Below, one piece after another: positions 7,920 to 16,639 of a DNA stretch of 63,656 bases (position 1 is the first letter of the stretch; the number at the start of each line of letters is the position of its first letter). A program made the translations under genes and the position numbers. The notes beneath the pieces were generated by a model that saw nothing but the letters and a program-made list of their open reading frames with translations, made no database searches and was not told the origin of the DNA. The stretch spans positions 1 through 63,656 of the forward strand of contig CAJTZX010000016.1 in the NCBI GenBank assembly GCA_910584345.1, given 5' to 3'. This stretch comes from an uncultured Eubacterium sp. (GTDB lineage: Bacteria; Bacillota; Clostridia; Lachnospirales; Lachnospiraceae).

Positions 7920-10064
7920 TTATTTTTTATTGATCGTTTGGACTTTTACGCCATCATAAAAGAAAGTCAGGATTTGCTTATAATTCCAGCCTGCCTGTGC
8001 CATTCCGGCTGCACCATACTGGCTCATACCCATTCCATGCCCATTGCCGCCGCCTGTCAGCACATACCGTCCGCTTTTTTTATGGTAAGACAGGGAAAAA
8101 TATGCGCTTGGCAAAAATCTGGATCCCGTATCTGTCGTACCATCTGCATAAGTAATCTGCTCCATCGTACACCCTATGATCGAACGTATATTATATTCCG
8201 ACTTTATCTCAACTTTACCAAACTCAAACTGAATGGTCAATACTAAAACAGCCCCGCTTTTCCCTCGTTTAGAACAGTACATCTTTTTAGCGCCGCCAAA
8301 TCCTTTCAAAGACGATACTTTTCGAACTTTTTTCTTTGCTGTAGAATAAAACGTAAACTGATTTGGATTGATTTCCTGGCGTATTTTGATCTTTTCCTTT
8401 AATTCTTTCGTACAGGCGCTTAGCTCTGCCTTCGCCTGCCATCGGTAATACCGGCTACTGCTGTCAAAAACGTCCGCCTCTTTTTTGCTGATATATTTTC
8501 TAAAATCCTCCTCATCTGACAAATCCAGCTTATCGGAAGATGTATCAGCCGGATTTAACGATTTTATTTTTAGATACGGATAATCTTTCTCCTTCTGTCC
8601 CCAGATTTCCATATTTGCCGTGCGGCCAAACGAAGAGGAAAAATAATAAGCATTCACAATCTCATCTTGTGCATACATCACCTCTCCCGCCGTTGCTTCC
8701 ACCGCCTGCATATCTGCATTTACCACATCCGATTTATTATAAACCTGATAATTTGTACTATCATCGATCTGCGCATGATAATCTCTGTAATCCTCAGCTG
8801 CCATTTGCCTGTATACATAGCTTCTTGCGCATACTGCCTGCGCCTTTAACGCTTCTGAACCAAAAGCTGCCGGCATCTCGCTGGCCACAACCGAATACAA
8901 ATACTTTTCAATGTTCACTTTATTTACAAGATAATACCCCTGGCCATCTTTGTATATCGTGATCGTCCCATAATAGCCTTTTGAAACCGGATTGCCTTTT
9001 TTATCCGTAAGATAGAGTTTTCCTTCAGCTTTTGCAGGCTCGGCTACTGCAAATTTCCCTTTTTTAATCTTTAACTTCTTTACCGAAACAACGTCTGTTT
9101 TTTTATGTACTGTCTTTTTTTCATTCTTTTTTATCGTCCACTTACCATCACAGGCTAGATAAATCTGATCATAATGTACTGCACCCTGGTTAAGCAGCAC
9201 TACCTTTACCGTATCCGGCTGACTGGCACTTTTTTCTTTTATTTCTTCTTTTCCTTCTTTATCTTCTTTACCTTTTGCCGCATTCTCTTTGCTTATATTT
9301 TTAACCTTCGTAATTGCTCCGCCTTTGATACATAACGTACAAGACGCTGCCGCACCTTTCAGCTCCTTAAGCCCCTCTTTATCTTTACATGCAATCTCAT
9401 ATTCTTCCTGTTCATATGTAACCTGAACTTTATCATCCGAAACAGAATATACCTGAACTTCACGCAATGCCGCTGTCTTTTCAGACTGCGCTTTTATTCC
9501 CAATATTTTTTGATCTTGTATGTAGACCTCATAAGTATAAAAATCAGCAATTCCCTGTACCGGACATTCCCATTTCAAGGAACCAAGCTGTGTCTGGCAA
9601 GATTTTCCATCCGATGATAAAATTAAAATCATCTTCTCGTTTACAGAATGATCCAAATCCAAATAGTCAAGAATCTGTTCATAATAGTTCATAACTTCTT
9701 CCCGCTTTAACGGTTCATTTCCTCCTGACACCGAAACAATACCGGCAAGTCCAATATTGCGGATCAATTCTTTCATCTGTCCTTGCGTCACATAAGAGTC
9801 TGCATCCTGCTGCCATTCTTTTGGCAGTGTATCTTCCAGTAAAAATGACATACATGAAGCCAATTCAGCTTTTGTTACATAACCAAGCGCGGATTCTTCT
9901 TTTTTATGATGAAACGCAAAAAAAAGCAGTCCTAATGCACAAATCATAACCGCCACAATCACAGCGACTTTTATTTCAACACTTGCGTCCCTGTTTTTCT
10001 TTCCCAATACATGGCTGTGTTTTGTCCCATATTTTTTTAATTTTGCTGCTCTGTCCATGTCCAT
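7920..10064 (-). CDS. SpoIID/LytB domain cell-wall protein
   Basis: This 714-residue protein has a cytoplasmic basic N-terminus, one transmembrane anchor at about residues 31-50 (VAVIVAVMICALGLLFFAF), a long extracellular linker region rich in Lys and Glu (about 250-290), and a C-terminal SpoIID domain. The domain carries EMPAAFGSEALKAQAVCARS and ends with the catalytic-site region GGGNGHGMGMSQYGAAGMAQ. SpoIID proteins are lytic transglycosylases acting on denuded glycan strands during engulfment; LytB relatives help activate amidases. SpoIID proper is shorter (around 340 residues), so this is a large multidomain homologue and the sporulation role is uncertain. The ATG follows GGAGCAG. Confidence 0.85.
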   Translation of the reverse strand: MDMDRAAKLKKYGTKHSHVLGKKNRDASVEIKVAVIVAVMICALGLLFFAFHHKKEESALGYVTKAELASCMSFLLEDTLPKEWQQDADSYVTQGQMKELIRNIGLAGIVSVSGGNEPLKREEVMNYYEQILDYLDLDHSVNEKMILILSSDGKSCQTQLGSLKWECPVQGIADFYTYEVYIQDQKILGIKAQSEKTAALREVQVYSVSDDKVQVTYEQEEYEIACKDKEGLKELKGAAASCTLCIKGGAITKVKNISKENAAKGKEDKEGKEEIKEKSASQPDTVKVVLLNQGAVHYDQIYLACDGKWTIKKNEKKTVHKKTDVVSVKKLKIKKGKFAVAEPAKAEGKLYLTDKKGNPVSKGYYGTITIYKDGQGYYLVNKVNIEKYLYSVVASEMPAAFGSEALKAQAVCARSYVYRQMAAEDYRDYHAQIDDSTNYQVYNKSDVVNADMQAVEATAGEVMYAQDEIVNAYYFSSSFGRTANMEIWGQKEKDYPYLKIKSLNPADTSSDKLDLSDEEDFRKYISKKEADVFDSSSRYYRWQAKAELSACTKELKEKIKIRQEINPNQFTFYSTAKKKVRKVSSLKGFGGAKKMYCSKRGKSGAVLVLTIQFEFGKVEIKSEYNIRSIIGCTMEQITYADGTTDTGSRFLPSAYFSLSYHKKSGRYVLTGGGNGHGMGMSQYGAAGMAQAGWNYKQILTFFYDGVKVQTINKK

Positions 10065-10443
10065 ATATCACTGCTCCAAAAATATTTTTCAATCGTTTTG
10101 CAAAACACCATATCCGTTTCCCATATTACATATGTATACAATCATTCGGCTATTTATTCATCTAAAAATGTATAGGCACATAAGATAAATCATACTTCTG
10201 TTACAGTTTTATCTTTATCCATGAAACACCCCTTGGGGAAGGATAACAGAAACTATAAAAGAAGCTGCGAAACACAGCTTCTTATTATCCTGATTGGTAT
10301 CAACATCCAATATCGTATTTTCATATTTTTATCTGCTTGTTGTAACTGAGTTAAAGTAGCTTTATATTTTAAAATTTTGTTTGAACTTCAATTTTGTATT
10401 TCAAGTTATTTAATTCAAGTCTTTCTGTTTATAGCTGTCAGCA
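10065..10443. other. Intergenic region with one hairpin
   Basis: This AT-rich stretch of 379 bases contains the hairpin listed at 10259-10283 and no convincing open reading frame. The part next to 10064 presumably carries the SpoIID-gene promoter, but I cannot pick clear -35/-10 boxes. Confidence 0.6.
10259..10283 (-). terminator. Hairpin terminator
   Basis: AAGAAGCTG pairs with CAGCTTCTT around CGAAACA. On the minus strand the stem runs into CTTTTATAG, so it probably ends transcripts from the small membrane gene at 10444-10647. Confidence 0.6.
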
Positions 10444-10647
10444 TCACATCAACACAAAAACTCCAATTCCTGCAATACCTGCCGACAGAAACAGAATACC
10501 GCCCAGTCGTGTACTGAGAAGGTAAAAATCAGATGGGTCACTTCTGGTACAGCTTTTCCAGCTTTCCGTAAAGTCAAAAAACAGTTTGGGATTAAAAATC
10601 ATAATGACCCCGATAGCTGCAAGGATAACTGACCAAAATACATACAT
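10444..10647 (-). CDS. Small two-helix membrane protein (DUF6199-like)
   Basis: The product is 67 residues if started at the ATG at 10647, which has a perfect GGAGGA eight bases upstream. A longer reading from a TTG at 10674 has no ribosome site. It has a hydrophobic helix at the N-terminus (YVFWSVILAAIGVIMIF), a central NPKLFFDFTESWKS, and a second helix after STRLGGILF. This layout resembles the DUF6199 family of small Firmicutes membrane proteins, recalled without a search. No function is known. It is read alone, with the 6S RNA locus upstream and a hairpin downstream. Confidence 0.72.
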   Translation of the reverse strand: MYVFWSVILAAIGVIMIFNPKLFFDFTESWKSCTRSDPSDFYLLSTRLGGILFLSAGIAGIGVFVLM

Positions 10648-10918
10648 AGCCGACTTCCTCCATCTGCATTTCAAACTATATTCATGTTCATCTTTTGTAC
10701 CTTTACAAAAAATTATCTTCTGTTTTATGCTTTTCTTTGCTTTTGTAACAGTACTTTATGAATACCTTAACGTAAACCTCATCTTTCGTATAAGACCTTA
10801 ACCTGTCCATATCTTTCGCAAATAAAAACACATTTCTAATCTTTTGTATGACTGCAACATGATTATCTTCCGTTTTCCAGAATTCTTTTGTAAAAATATA
10901 ACTTTAAATACATAGTGT

Positions 10919-11107
10919 AAAAGTACTCCCAAAATGCCGGTCCTGCAATTTTGACTCCTAGCAAAGCTAGGTGGGTAACCTCAATGAAGCTTCTGTCTTC
11001 CACTGCGTAATGATGGCCTGACATCTACTCCAAAATCTTGGAATCCCGTAAAAGAAAATGTAGGTTCAAAATAGCAGGTTATCGAACACCCCAGGAAAGT
11101 ACTTTTA
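10919..11107 (-). ncRNA. ssrS: Probable 6S RNA
   Basis: A 190-base non-coding transcript folds into a long rod. Its ends pair (AAAAGTACTTTCC with GGGAGTACTTTT), then CCTGC with GCAGG, then TATTTTGA with TCAAAAT, enclosing a large internal region and a terminal CCTAGC-TTT-GCTAGG hairpin. The 5' side has TGGGGTGTTCG, close to the conserved 6S element. 6S RNA mimics an open promoter and sequesters sigma-A RNA polymerase in stationary phase. A consensus promoter lies directly upstream at 11117-11145. No open reading frame covers it. An unrelated structured RNA is the alternative. Confidence 0.72.
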
Positions 11108-11116
11108 TTAAAATTG

Positions 11117-11145
11117 ATTATACTCTACTATGTGCAGTATTGCAA
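11117..11145 (-). promoter_or_regulatory. Promoter of the 6S-like RNA
   Basis: TTGCAA (11140-11145) and TATAAT (11117-11122) are separated by exactly 17 bases on the minus strand. Transcription would begin about 10 bases before the rod-like RNA. Confidence 0.85.
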
Positions 11146-11184
11146 CAATTATTTACATACAAGATGATGTATTTTATGGTATTT

Positions 11185-12891
11185 TTATAACGTATTTGCC
11201 TGATCTACCACTTTCTGAATTGCTTCTGCCGCATCAGCAGGAAGTTTATTAAATCCACCTTCCTTGGTATCCAGCTCTTTTACATTGTTTAAGCGGTCTG
11301 ACATACGCGCCTTCATCTGCGCTACATAATCCTTATCATTCAAATCTGGAACGAAACCTTCCCACTCAAAGATTTCAATGTCCGTAAACGGTCCCCAAGG
11401 CTTAAAGTCAGCTCTGTTTTCTACGATTGCTTCCAAAATGCCAAGCGTATCTTTCGGCTGTACTTTCTTGCCCATGAAATCACCCGTATTAATAATGTAG
11501 CAGTCTACATGTTTTTCTGCAACAAGCTTTTTAAACTTCTCATAATCGTTTACAAGCGGATACGTACGGAATGGATTTGCATACGGTTCGATTACAAGTG
11601 CATTTGGATCTACGCCAGGAGCAAGCCTTTCTGCTGTTGACCTTTTAGTAGCCAACGTAGCGCCCATAACGGATGCTAAAGATGCCCCTTTTAATTTTAC
11701 AACCGGCGGAAGCGTCTGGTCTTTCATAATCCAGAAAATAGCGTTTACCGGGCTGTCAATCTTATCTACACGGTTCGGTGACCAAAGTTTGGATTTGATC
11801 GCGCGGCCGTTACCATTACGGATATCTTCGGTAACAAGAACTACTTTGCCATCTTCATCTAATGTTGCAGAACAGTTTTGTGCTGTTAACAAGAACTTAT
11901 TATCTTCGCATGCAGTCGGGTAATCTGCTGTCTTATCAAAATAAGTCGGCTCTAATGCAATGGATGCGCAAGTATCTGTATTAATCACAAATGCATCGTC
12001 ATGAAGCACTTTAATAGAAGGATATTTTCCATCATGCTTTGCATGTGTTAATGTTGATTTTCCGGAGCCTGACAATCCAAATACAGCTGCTACATATTTC
12101 GAACCGTCGTCTCTTGTATATTCTTTCTGTCCGCCATGGCAGGACGCATAGCCGTTTCTGTTTGCAATCGCCCATGCAAGCGTTAACGTACCTTTCTTAT
12201 GCTCACCAAAATATCTCATACCAAGGATTGCCGCACAGTTTGTTTCTGTATTAAAGTAACATAAGCACTTACCGTCACATACATCCGTCTGATCGGAACC
12301 TGTCCACTGCGGATCAGAGAAAATATATACATCCGGCTCATTGCCATTGCCAACCGGTACAGACTGCTTATACATCTTTGTATACGTATCATTCATATAC
12401 TGGAAGTTTAACATCCAGTTGTAAAGAATATTTTCTTCCCCTTCTGGAATAAGCAGATGTGCCTTTACCATAAATTCCGGATCCAGTCCAATAAATACCT
12501 GTGCATGATACATGGTCTTCCAGCGTGTATCATAGACTGCATCCATCAAAATCTTATCCAGCTTTGCACAATCCGTGCCTTCCTTGCCTGTGATTCTTCT
12601 GGCAGCTGCATAACGTCCGGTAATAGATCCGTCATTAAATAACAATACTTTTGCTTCCGGTTCCAGTCCGATCTCTTCTGCTTTGTATACAGGCATATCC
12701 GTTACGATTGTTCCAGGTGAGTTCTTAGCAAGCTCATAAGCTTCCCTTAATGTGTTCACCTTCACTACGTTATTGCCATAAAACGGAGCTTCGATAATCG
12801 CACGCGTATTTGTGACCGGAGAACTCACTTTTGGGAAACCTACCTTATTCGGGCCGATCTCAGTTCTTGGATAAAAAGCTTTTGTTGACAT
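11185..12891 (-). CDS. pckA: Phosphoenolpyruvate carboxykinase (ATP)
   Basis: The enzyme interconverts oxaloacetate and ATP with PEP, CO2 and ADP. In fermentative gut Clostridia it often runs in the carboxylating direction. The 568 residues carry the kinase-1a P-loop GLSGSGKSTLTHA and the following VLHDDAFVI metal-binding stretch. This P-loop has Ser where many family members have Thr. The Arg-containing NGNGRAIKS and RTYPLVNDYEKF are also consistent with the family. The start ATG follows TTAAGGAGGA. It is monocistronic, with the 6S RNA gene downstream and the divergent citrate synthase gene upstream, so the two central-carbon genes share a 288-base control region. Confidence 0.93.
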   Translation of the reverse strand: MSTKAFYPRTEIGPNKVGFPKVSSPVTNTRAIIEAPFYGNNVVKVNTLREAYELAKNSPGTIVTDMPVYKAEEIGLEPEAKVLLFNDGSITGRYAAARRITGKEGTDCAKLDKILMDAVYDTRWKTMYHAQVFIGLDPEFMVKAHLLIPEGEENILYNWMLNFQYMNDTYTKMYKQSVPVGNGNEPDVYIFSDPQWTGSDQTDVCDGKCLCYFNTETNCAAILGMRYFGEHKKGTLTLAWAIANRNGYASCHGGQKEYTRDDGSKYVAAVFGLSGSGKSTLTHAKHDGKYPSIKVLHDDAFVINTDTCASIALEPTYFDKTADYPTACEDNKFLLTAQNCSATLDEDGKVVLVTEDIRNGNGRAIKSKLWSPNRVDKIDSPVNAIFWIMKDQTLPPVVKLKGASLASVMGATLATKRSTAERLAPGVDPNALVIEPYANPFRTYPLVNDYEKFKKLVAEKHVDCYIINTGDFMGKKVQPKDTLGILEAIVENRADFKPWGPFTDIEIFEWEGFVPDLNDKDYVAQMKARMSDRLNNVKELDTKEGGFNKLPADAAEAIQKVVDQANTL

Positions 12892-12927
12892 TTATATTTC
12901 CTCCTTAAATTATAATTTTAGATTAAA

Positions 12928-12948
12928 TTCCCACAAAGGAAGTGGGAA
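12928..12948. other. Hairpin in the pckA leader
   Basis: TTCCCAC-AAAGGAA-GTGGGAA is a perfect 7-bp stem about 36 bases before the pckA start. It may protect the mRNA 5' end or be an operator; no U-run follows. Confidence 0.5.
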
Positions 12949-13179
12949 AACTCACTATCTTAAACTATACACCATGTTATTTTTTTGTCAATCTTTTTTC
13001 GAAAAAATATTAAAAACGATTTTTCTTTGAAATATTGTAATACATCTTCCATGAAAAATCTATCCTTTTTATTCATTAATTTTTTATTAAAAATGTAAAA
13101 ACTTAAAGAATCTGAATAATTTTTCTTGTTTTCATGTTTTATCCTGTGTTAAGATAGTTGGCAGACAGGAGGTATGCAT

Positions 13180-14556
13180 ATGAAAGAAAATGAATTTTCC
13201 AAAATCACACCTGAACTTCAGCGTCTTGCTGATCTGGGCAGCAAGCATTTTACGATTGATCCTTCGCTGTATGGCAAATATGACGTCAAACGCGGACTGC
13301 GCGATATCAACGGCAAAGGCGTTTTAGTTGGACTGACTGAAATTTCAGAAGTGTGTGCCACAAAAAGGGATGGCGACCAAATCATTCCTGCCGACGGAGA
13401 ACTGTTTTATCGTGGATATAATGTCAGAGACATTATCGCCGGACTCGGACCGGATAATCATTTCGGTTTTGAAGAAAGCGCGTTCCTATTAATCTTCGGC
13501 AAGCTTCCAACTGAAGCTGAATTAGCTGAATTTACAGGTCTGCTCTCTTATTACCGCTCCCTGCCGACCAGTTTTGTACGTGATATCATTATGAAAGCTC
13601 CAAGCCATGATATGATGAATACGCTTGCACGAAGCGTTCTCACTCTTTATTCTTATGATAATAAAGCGGATGACATCTCTGTACCAAACGTTCTGCGCCA
13701 GTGTATGCAGATGATTAGTCTCTTTCCGCTGCTCTCGGTCTATGGTTACCAGGCTTACCGCCACTATCATGATGGAGAAAGCCTGTTTATTCATAAACCA
13801 TTGCCGGAACTGTCCACTGCAGAAACAATCCTGCACATTTTACGTCCAGACAGCAAGTATACACCACTGGAAGCCAAGTTATTAGATATTGCTTTAATCC
13901 TGCATATGGAACACGGCGGTGGTAACAACTCTACCTTTACTACACATCTTGTATCATCTTCAGGTACGGATACTTATTCCGTTATCGCAGCATCTATCGG
14001 TTCTTTAAAAGGTCCACGACACGGCGGCGCAAATATTAAAGTCGTACAAATGTTTGAAGATCTAAAGTCCAAATTGAATGACTGGACCGATGAGGAAGAA
14101 GTGCGTACGTACTTAAAAGCTGTCCTTCATAAAGAAGCTTTTGACCATGCAGGACTTATTTACGGTATGGGACACGCCGTATACTCCCTTTCCGACCCTC
14201 GTGCCAGAATATTCCGATCTTATGTGGAACGGTTGTCTATTGAGAAAGGTTATACAGACGAATTTGCACTTTATTCGATGGTAGAACGGCTTGCACCGCA
14301 AGTCATTGCAGAGGAACGTAAGATCTATAAAGGCGTCAGCCCAAATGTAGATTTTTATAGCGGATTTGTATACCGGATGCTCGGCCTTCCATTGGAACTG
14401 TACACGCCGATCTTCGCGATTGCAAGAATTGCGGGTTGGAGCGCCCACAGACTCGAAGAGATTTCTTATAACGGGCGGATTATGCGTCCTGCTTATATGA
14501 GTGTCTCCAGCCGCAGAGACTATATTCCGCTGAATGAACGAATTACCGAACTGTAA
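13180..14556 (+). CDS. gltA: Citrate synthase
   Basis: The enzyme condenses oxaloacetate with acetyl-CoA to citrate, here most likely feeding 2-oxoglutarate synthesis. The 458-residue product carries the conserved histidine regions MEHGGGNNSTFTTHLVSS and SLKGPRHGGANIKVV, and YGMGHAVYSLSDPRA with the third catalytic region. Two ATGs lie close together. The first (13174) is only one base from GGAGG, while the second (13180) is seven bases away and is the better start. Sequences of this length with a long N-terminal extension are common in Clostridia. 2-Methylcitrate synthase is possible but no prp genes are near. Confidence 0.92.
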   Translation: MKENEFSKITPELQRLADLGSKHFTIDPSLYGKYDVKRGLRDINGKGVLVGLTEISEVCATKRDGDQIIPADGELFYRGYNVRDIIAGLGPDNHFGFEESAFLLIFGKLPTEAELAEFTGLLSYYRSLPTSFVRDIIMKAPSHDMMNTLARSVLTLYSYDNKADDISVPNVLRQCMQMISLFPLLSVYGYQAYRHYHDGESLFIHKPLPELSTAETILHILRPDSKYTPLEAKLLDIALILHMEHGGGNNSTFTTHLVSSSGTDTYSVIAASIGSLKGPRHGGANIKVVQMFEDLKSKLNDWTDEEEVRTYLKAVLHKEAFDHAGLIYGMGHAVYSLSDPRARIFRSYVERLSIEKGYTDEFALYSMVERLAPQVIAEERKIYKGVSPNVDFYSGFVYRMLGLPLELYTPIFAIARIAGWSAHRLEEISYNGRIMRPAYMSVSSRRDYIPLNERITEL

Positions 14557-14571
14557 TTGCAGCAGCAAAAG

Positions 14572-14617
14572 AAATCCGGCACGTTTGAAACTAACAAATT
14601 TCAAATGCACCGGATTT
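14572..14617 (+). terminator. Terminator after citrate synthase
   Basis: AAATCCGG (14572-14579) pairs with CCGGATTT (14610-14617) and inside it TTTGAAA pairs with TTTCAAA. It sits 15 bases after the citrate synthase stop and abuts the repeat element that follows. Confidence 0.8.
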
Positions 14618-14618
14618 T

Positions 14619-14697
14619 AGAGCGTGTTTGAAAAATACTTTCTGTAAGATGTGCTTCACAGTTTGTACCCACAGGGCATGATTTTCAAACATGCTCT
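14619..14697. repeat. Dispersed inverted-repeat element, family B copy 1
   Basis: AGAGCGTGTTTGAAAA at the left end is matched by the inverted ATTTTCAAACATGCTCT at 14681-14697, with one mismatch. The first 49 bases match the window end (63608-63656) with four differences. The right arm supplies the last codons and the stop of the minus-strand gene at 14685. Confidence 0.85.
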
Positions 14698-15029
14698 CCT
14701 TTCACTTCCCTTAATTTTCTGACATACCATATGCAAACAATCAAAAAACATGCCATGCTCAAAATATCCATAAGAGGAACTTTTAGAAAATGGCGGTTCA
14801 AAATATCTACGCCCCCATACAGGCAGATCAGCGCACCGAATAAAATCGTTGGCTGATACATTTTCTCACAAAACGATTCTGCATTTCTCACCCTGGCCTG
14901 TTCTTCCTTCGGAATTAATATTGCAGACGGAACTCCGGTTTTTTTCATACGAATGGCTGCATATATGGCAGCTATGCCCAAAATGAGTATGATAATATCA
15001 AACAACAGGACAATCATTTCTGATGACAT
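14685..15029 (-). CDS. Small membrane protein of unknown function
   Basis: This 114-residue protein has an N-terminal transmembrane helix (IVLLFDIIILILGIAAIYAA), a short cytoplasmic or external loop (KKTGVPSAILIPKEEQARV), and two more hydrophobic segments (PTILFGALICLYGGVDIL and LMDILSMACFLIVCIWYV). The C-terminus is basic. I do not recognise a family. The ATG follows AAGGGAAG. The stop codon lies inside repeat element family B, so insertion of that repeat may have trimmed or replaced the original C-terminus. Confidence 0.7.
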   Translation of the reverse strand: MSSEMIVLLFDIIILILGIAAIYAAIRMKKTGVPSAILIPKEEQARVRNAESFCEKMYQPTILFGALICLYGGVDILNRHFLKVPLMDILSMACFLIVCIWYVRKLREVKGEHV

Positions 15030-15221
15030 TGTAATACTTCCCTTCTTTCATAGTTAACAAATACACTGTTTTTCATGCTGCTTTTTGTTATTATAATCAT
15101 TTCCAAACGTCTTCGCAACAAATTTAGCGGGTTTTTTATGAATTCTTCCAATTTTCCATTGCATAATTTGTATTTATCTTGTAAAATTTAAATATAAGGT
15201 TAGAAAAAGGAGTGTATCATT

Positions 15222-15596
15222 ATGTTATTATCTGAATCCAAAATCTTAATCGGAGATGATTCAATTCTGGCACGGAAACAATTAAAGGATATATTATCGG
15301 ATCTCGGTGCAACACATTATATAGAAGCTGCAAACGGACAGGAAGCGATCGATAAATATAATGAAGATCCGGCAGATATTGTATTCTTAGATATTGTCAT
15401 GCCTGTCAAAGATGGGGTCACCGCAACCAGAGAGATTGTAGCTACTCACCCGTCAGCAGTGATTATTATTGCTTCTTCCATTGGCACAAAGGAGCAGCTG
15501 AAAAACGCAATTGAAGCCGGCGCCAAAGATTTTATTCAAAAACCTTTCTCGGCACATAACATTCAAAGAATTATTAAAGCTCGTTTTGATCACTAA
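15222..15596 (+). CDS. Single-domain response regulator (CheY-like)
   Basis: This 124-residue protein is one receiver domain. The acidic pair is at 12-13 (ILIGDDS), the phospho-acceptor aspartate at 57 (IVFLDIVMPVKDG), the conserved Ser in IIASSIGTK and the conserved Lys in FIQKPF. There is no output domain. Such proteins act by protein contact, as CheY does at the flagellar switch. It is followed after 16 bases by a protein with a CheX-like C-terminal domain, which in chemotaxis would be the phosphatase for CheY-P. The pair looks like a self-contained phosphorelay module. No histidine kinase or flagellar gene is nearby. The start follows AAAAGGAG. Confidence 0.9.
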   Translation: MLLSESKILIGDDSILARKQLKDILSDLGATHYIEAANGQEAIDKYNEDPADIVFLDIVMPVKDGVTATREIVATHPSAVIIIASSIGTKEQLKNAIEAGAKDFIQKPFSAHNIQRIIKARFDH

Positions 15597-15612
15597 ATAA
15601 GGGAGACAATCT

Positions 15613-16500
15613 ATGTATACACAATTTTTTGGCAATTTTTTATTACAGCGCAACATTGTTACGCCAGACCAGTTGATTGCAGCTATCAACCAGGAAGCTA
15701 CCAGCCACATCAAACTTGGCACTCTGGCCATGTACCACAACCTGATGACCGCAAATGAGATTGACGATATTGTTGTAGCCCAGACACATGAGGATAAACA
15801 CTTTGGTGAACTTGCCATTGAGCGGAATTATCTTACTGAGGATCAGGTCAATCATCTGCTGTCCGAACAAAGTCCCGAATACTTGTTATTGGGACAGGTA
15901 TTGATTGAACAGGGCATTATTTCAAATGCAGATCTGGAAGATCTTATCATTGACTATGAATCAGAGCATGAGATTTACGATCTGGATATCCAGATTGATC
16001 AAAAAGAACAGGTAACAAAACTGATTCGGCACTATTTTAAACTGGGCGAACTGGAAAACAGCGAATTGTTTGAATCCTATCTGACACTGTTGTTTAACAA
16101 CCTGATCCGGTTCATTGGCGCGGACTTCTCTCCAATGACCCCGATCCCATGCGAAGAGTTTGCGCCACAATTTGGCATCTCCCAGCAAATCAACGGGAAA
16201 TACAATATTGTTACCGGATTGGATATGAGCTGTGATATGGCAATTGAATTTGCTTCTCGTTATGCTATGGACACTTTCCATGAATTTGATGAATATGTAC
16301 AGGCATCTTTGGAAGACTTTTTAAATTTGCATAACGGTTTGTTTACGGTTAATATGTCCAACAACTACTCCGTTGAAATGCAGTTGTCACCTCCGGAAAT
16401 GCATGATGAAGATCTGGTCAGCTTAAGATCGGACGCTGTTTCTTATCTGTTTCCGGTATTATATCCGTTTGGCACGATTTATGTTCTGCTTTCCATCTAA
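15613..16500 (+). CDS. MshEN-like/CheX-like two-part protein
   Basis: The 295-residue product begins with two repeats resembling the MshEN/GspE N-terminal fold. The first covers about residues 5-55 (GNFLLQRNIVTPDQLIAAIN). The second covers about 60-118 (LGQVLIEQGIISNADLEDLI), with an intermediate FGELAIERNYLTEDQV. The C-terminal third (about 150-295) looks like a CheC/CheX phosphatase domain, with the helix ASLEDFLNLHNG aligning to the family's Glu-x2-Asn catalytic motif. Here the acidic residue is Asp (DFLN). MshEN domains can bind cyclic di-GMP, so this protein may link that signal to dephosphorylation of the CheY-like protein encoded just upstream. That functional link is inference. Confidence 0.65.
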   Translation: MYTQFFGNFLLQRNIVTPDQLIAAINQEATSHIKLGTLAMYHNLMTANEIDDIVVAQTHEDKHFGELAIERNYLTEDQVNHLLSEQSPEYLLLGQVLIEQGIISNADLEDLIIDYESEHEIYDLDIQIDQKEQVTKLIRHYFKLGELENSELFESYLTLLFNNLIRFIGADFSPMTPIPCEEFAPQFGISQQINGKYNIVTGLDMSCDMAIEFASRYAMDTFHEFDEYVQASLEDFLNLHNGLFTVNMSNNYSVEMQLSPPEMHDEDLVSLRSDAVSYLFPVLYPFGTIYVLLSI

Positions 16501-16597
16501 ATCTGACAGGGAACAACGTATTATTTATATTCTGCATGGTCATATCAATGAAAAAAATTAAAATATTGTATTTAAACTGCATACGGTCTTACATATA

Positions 16598-16637
16598 ATA
16601 AAAATTCCTGACAGCCTTGCTACCAGGAATTTTTATT
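16598..16637. terminator. Bidirectional terminator
   Basis: AATAAAAATTCCTG pairs with CAGGAATTTTTATT around 12 bases. It lies between the convergent CheX-like gene and thrC and has T-runs on both strands. Confidence 0.85.
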
Positions 16638-16639
16638 AT

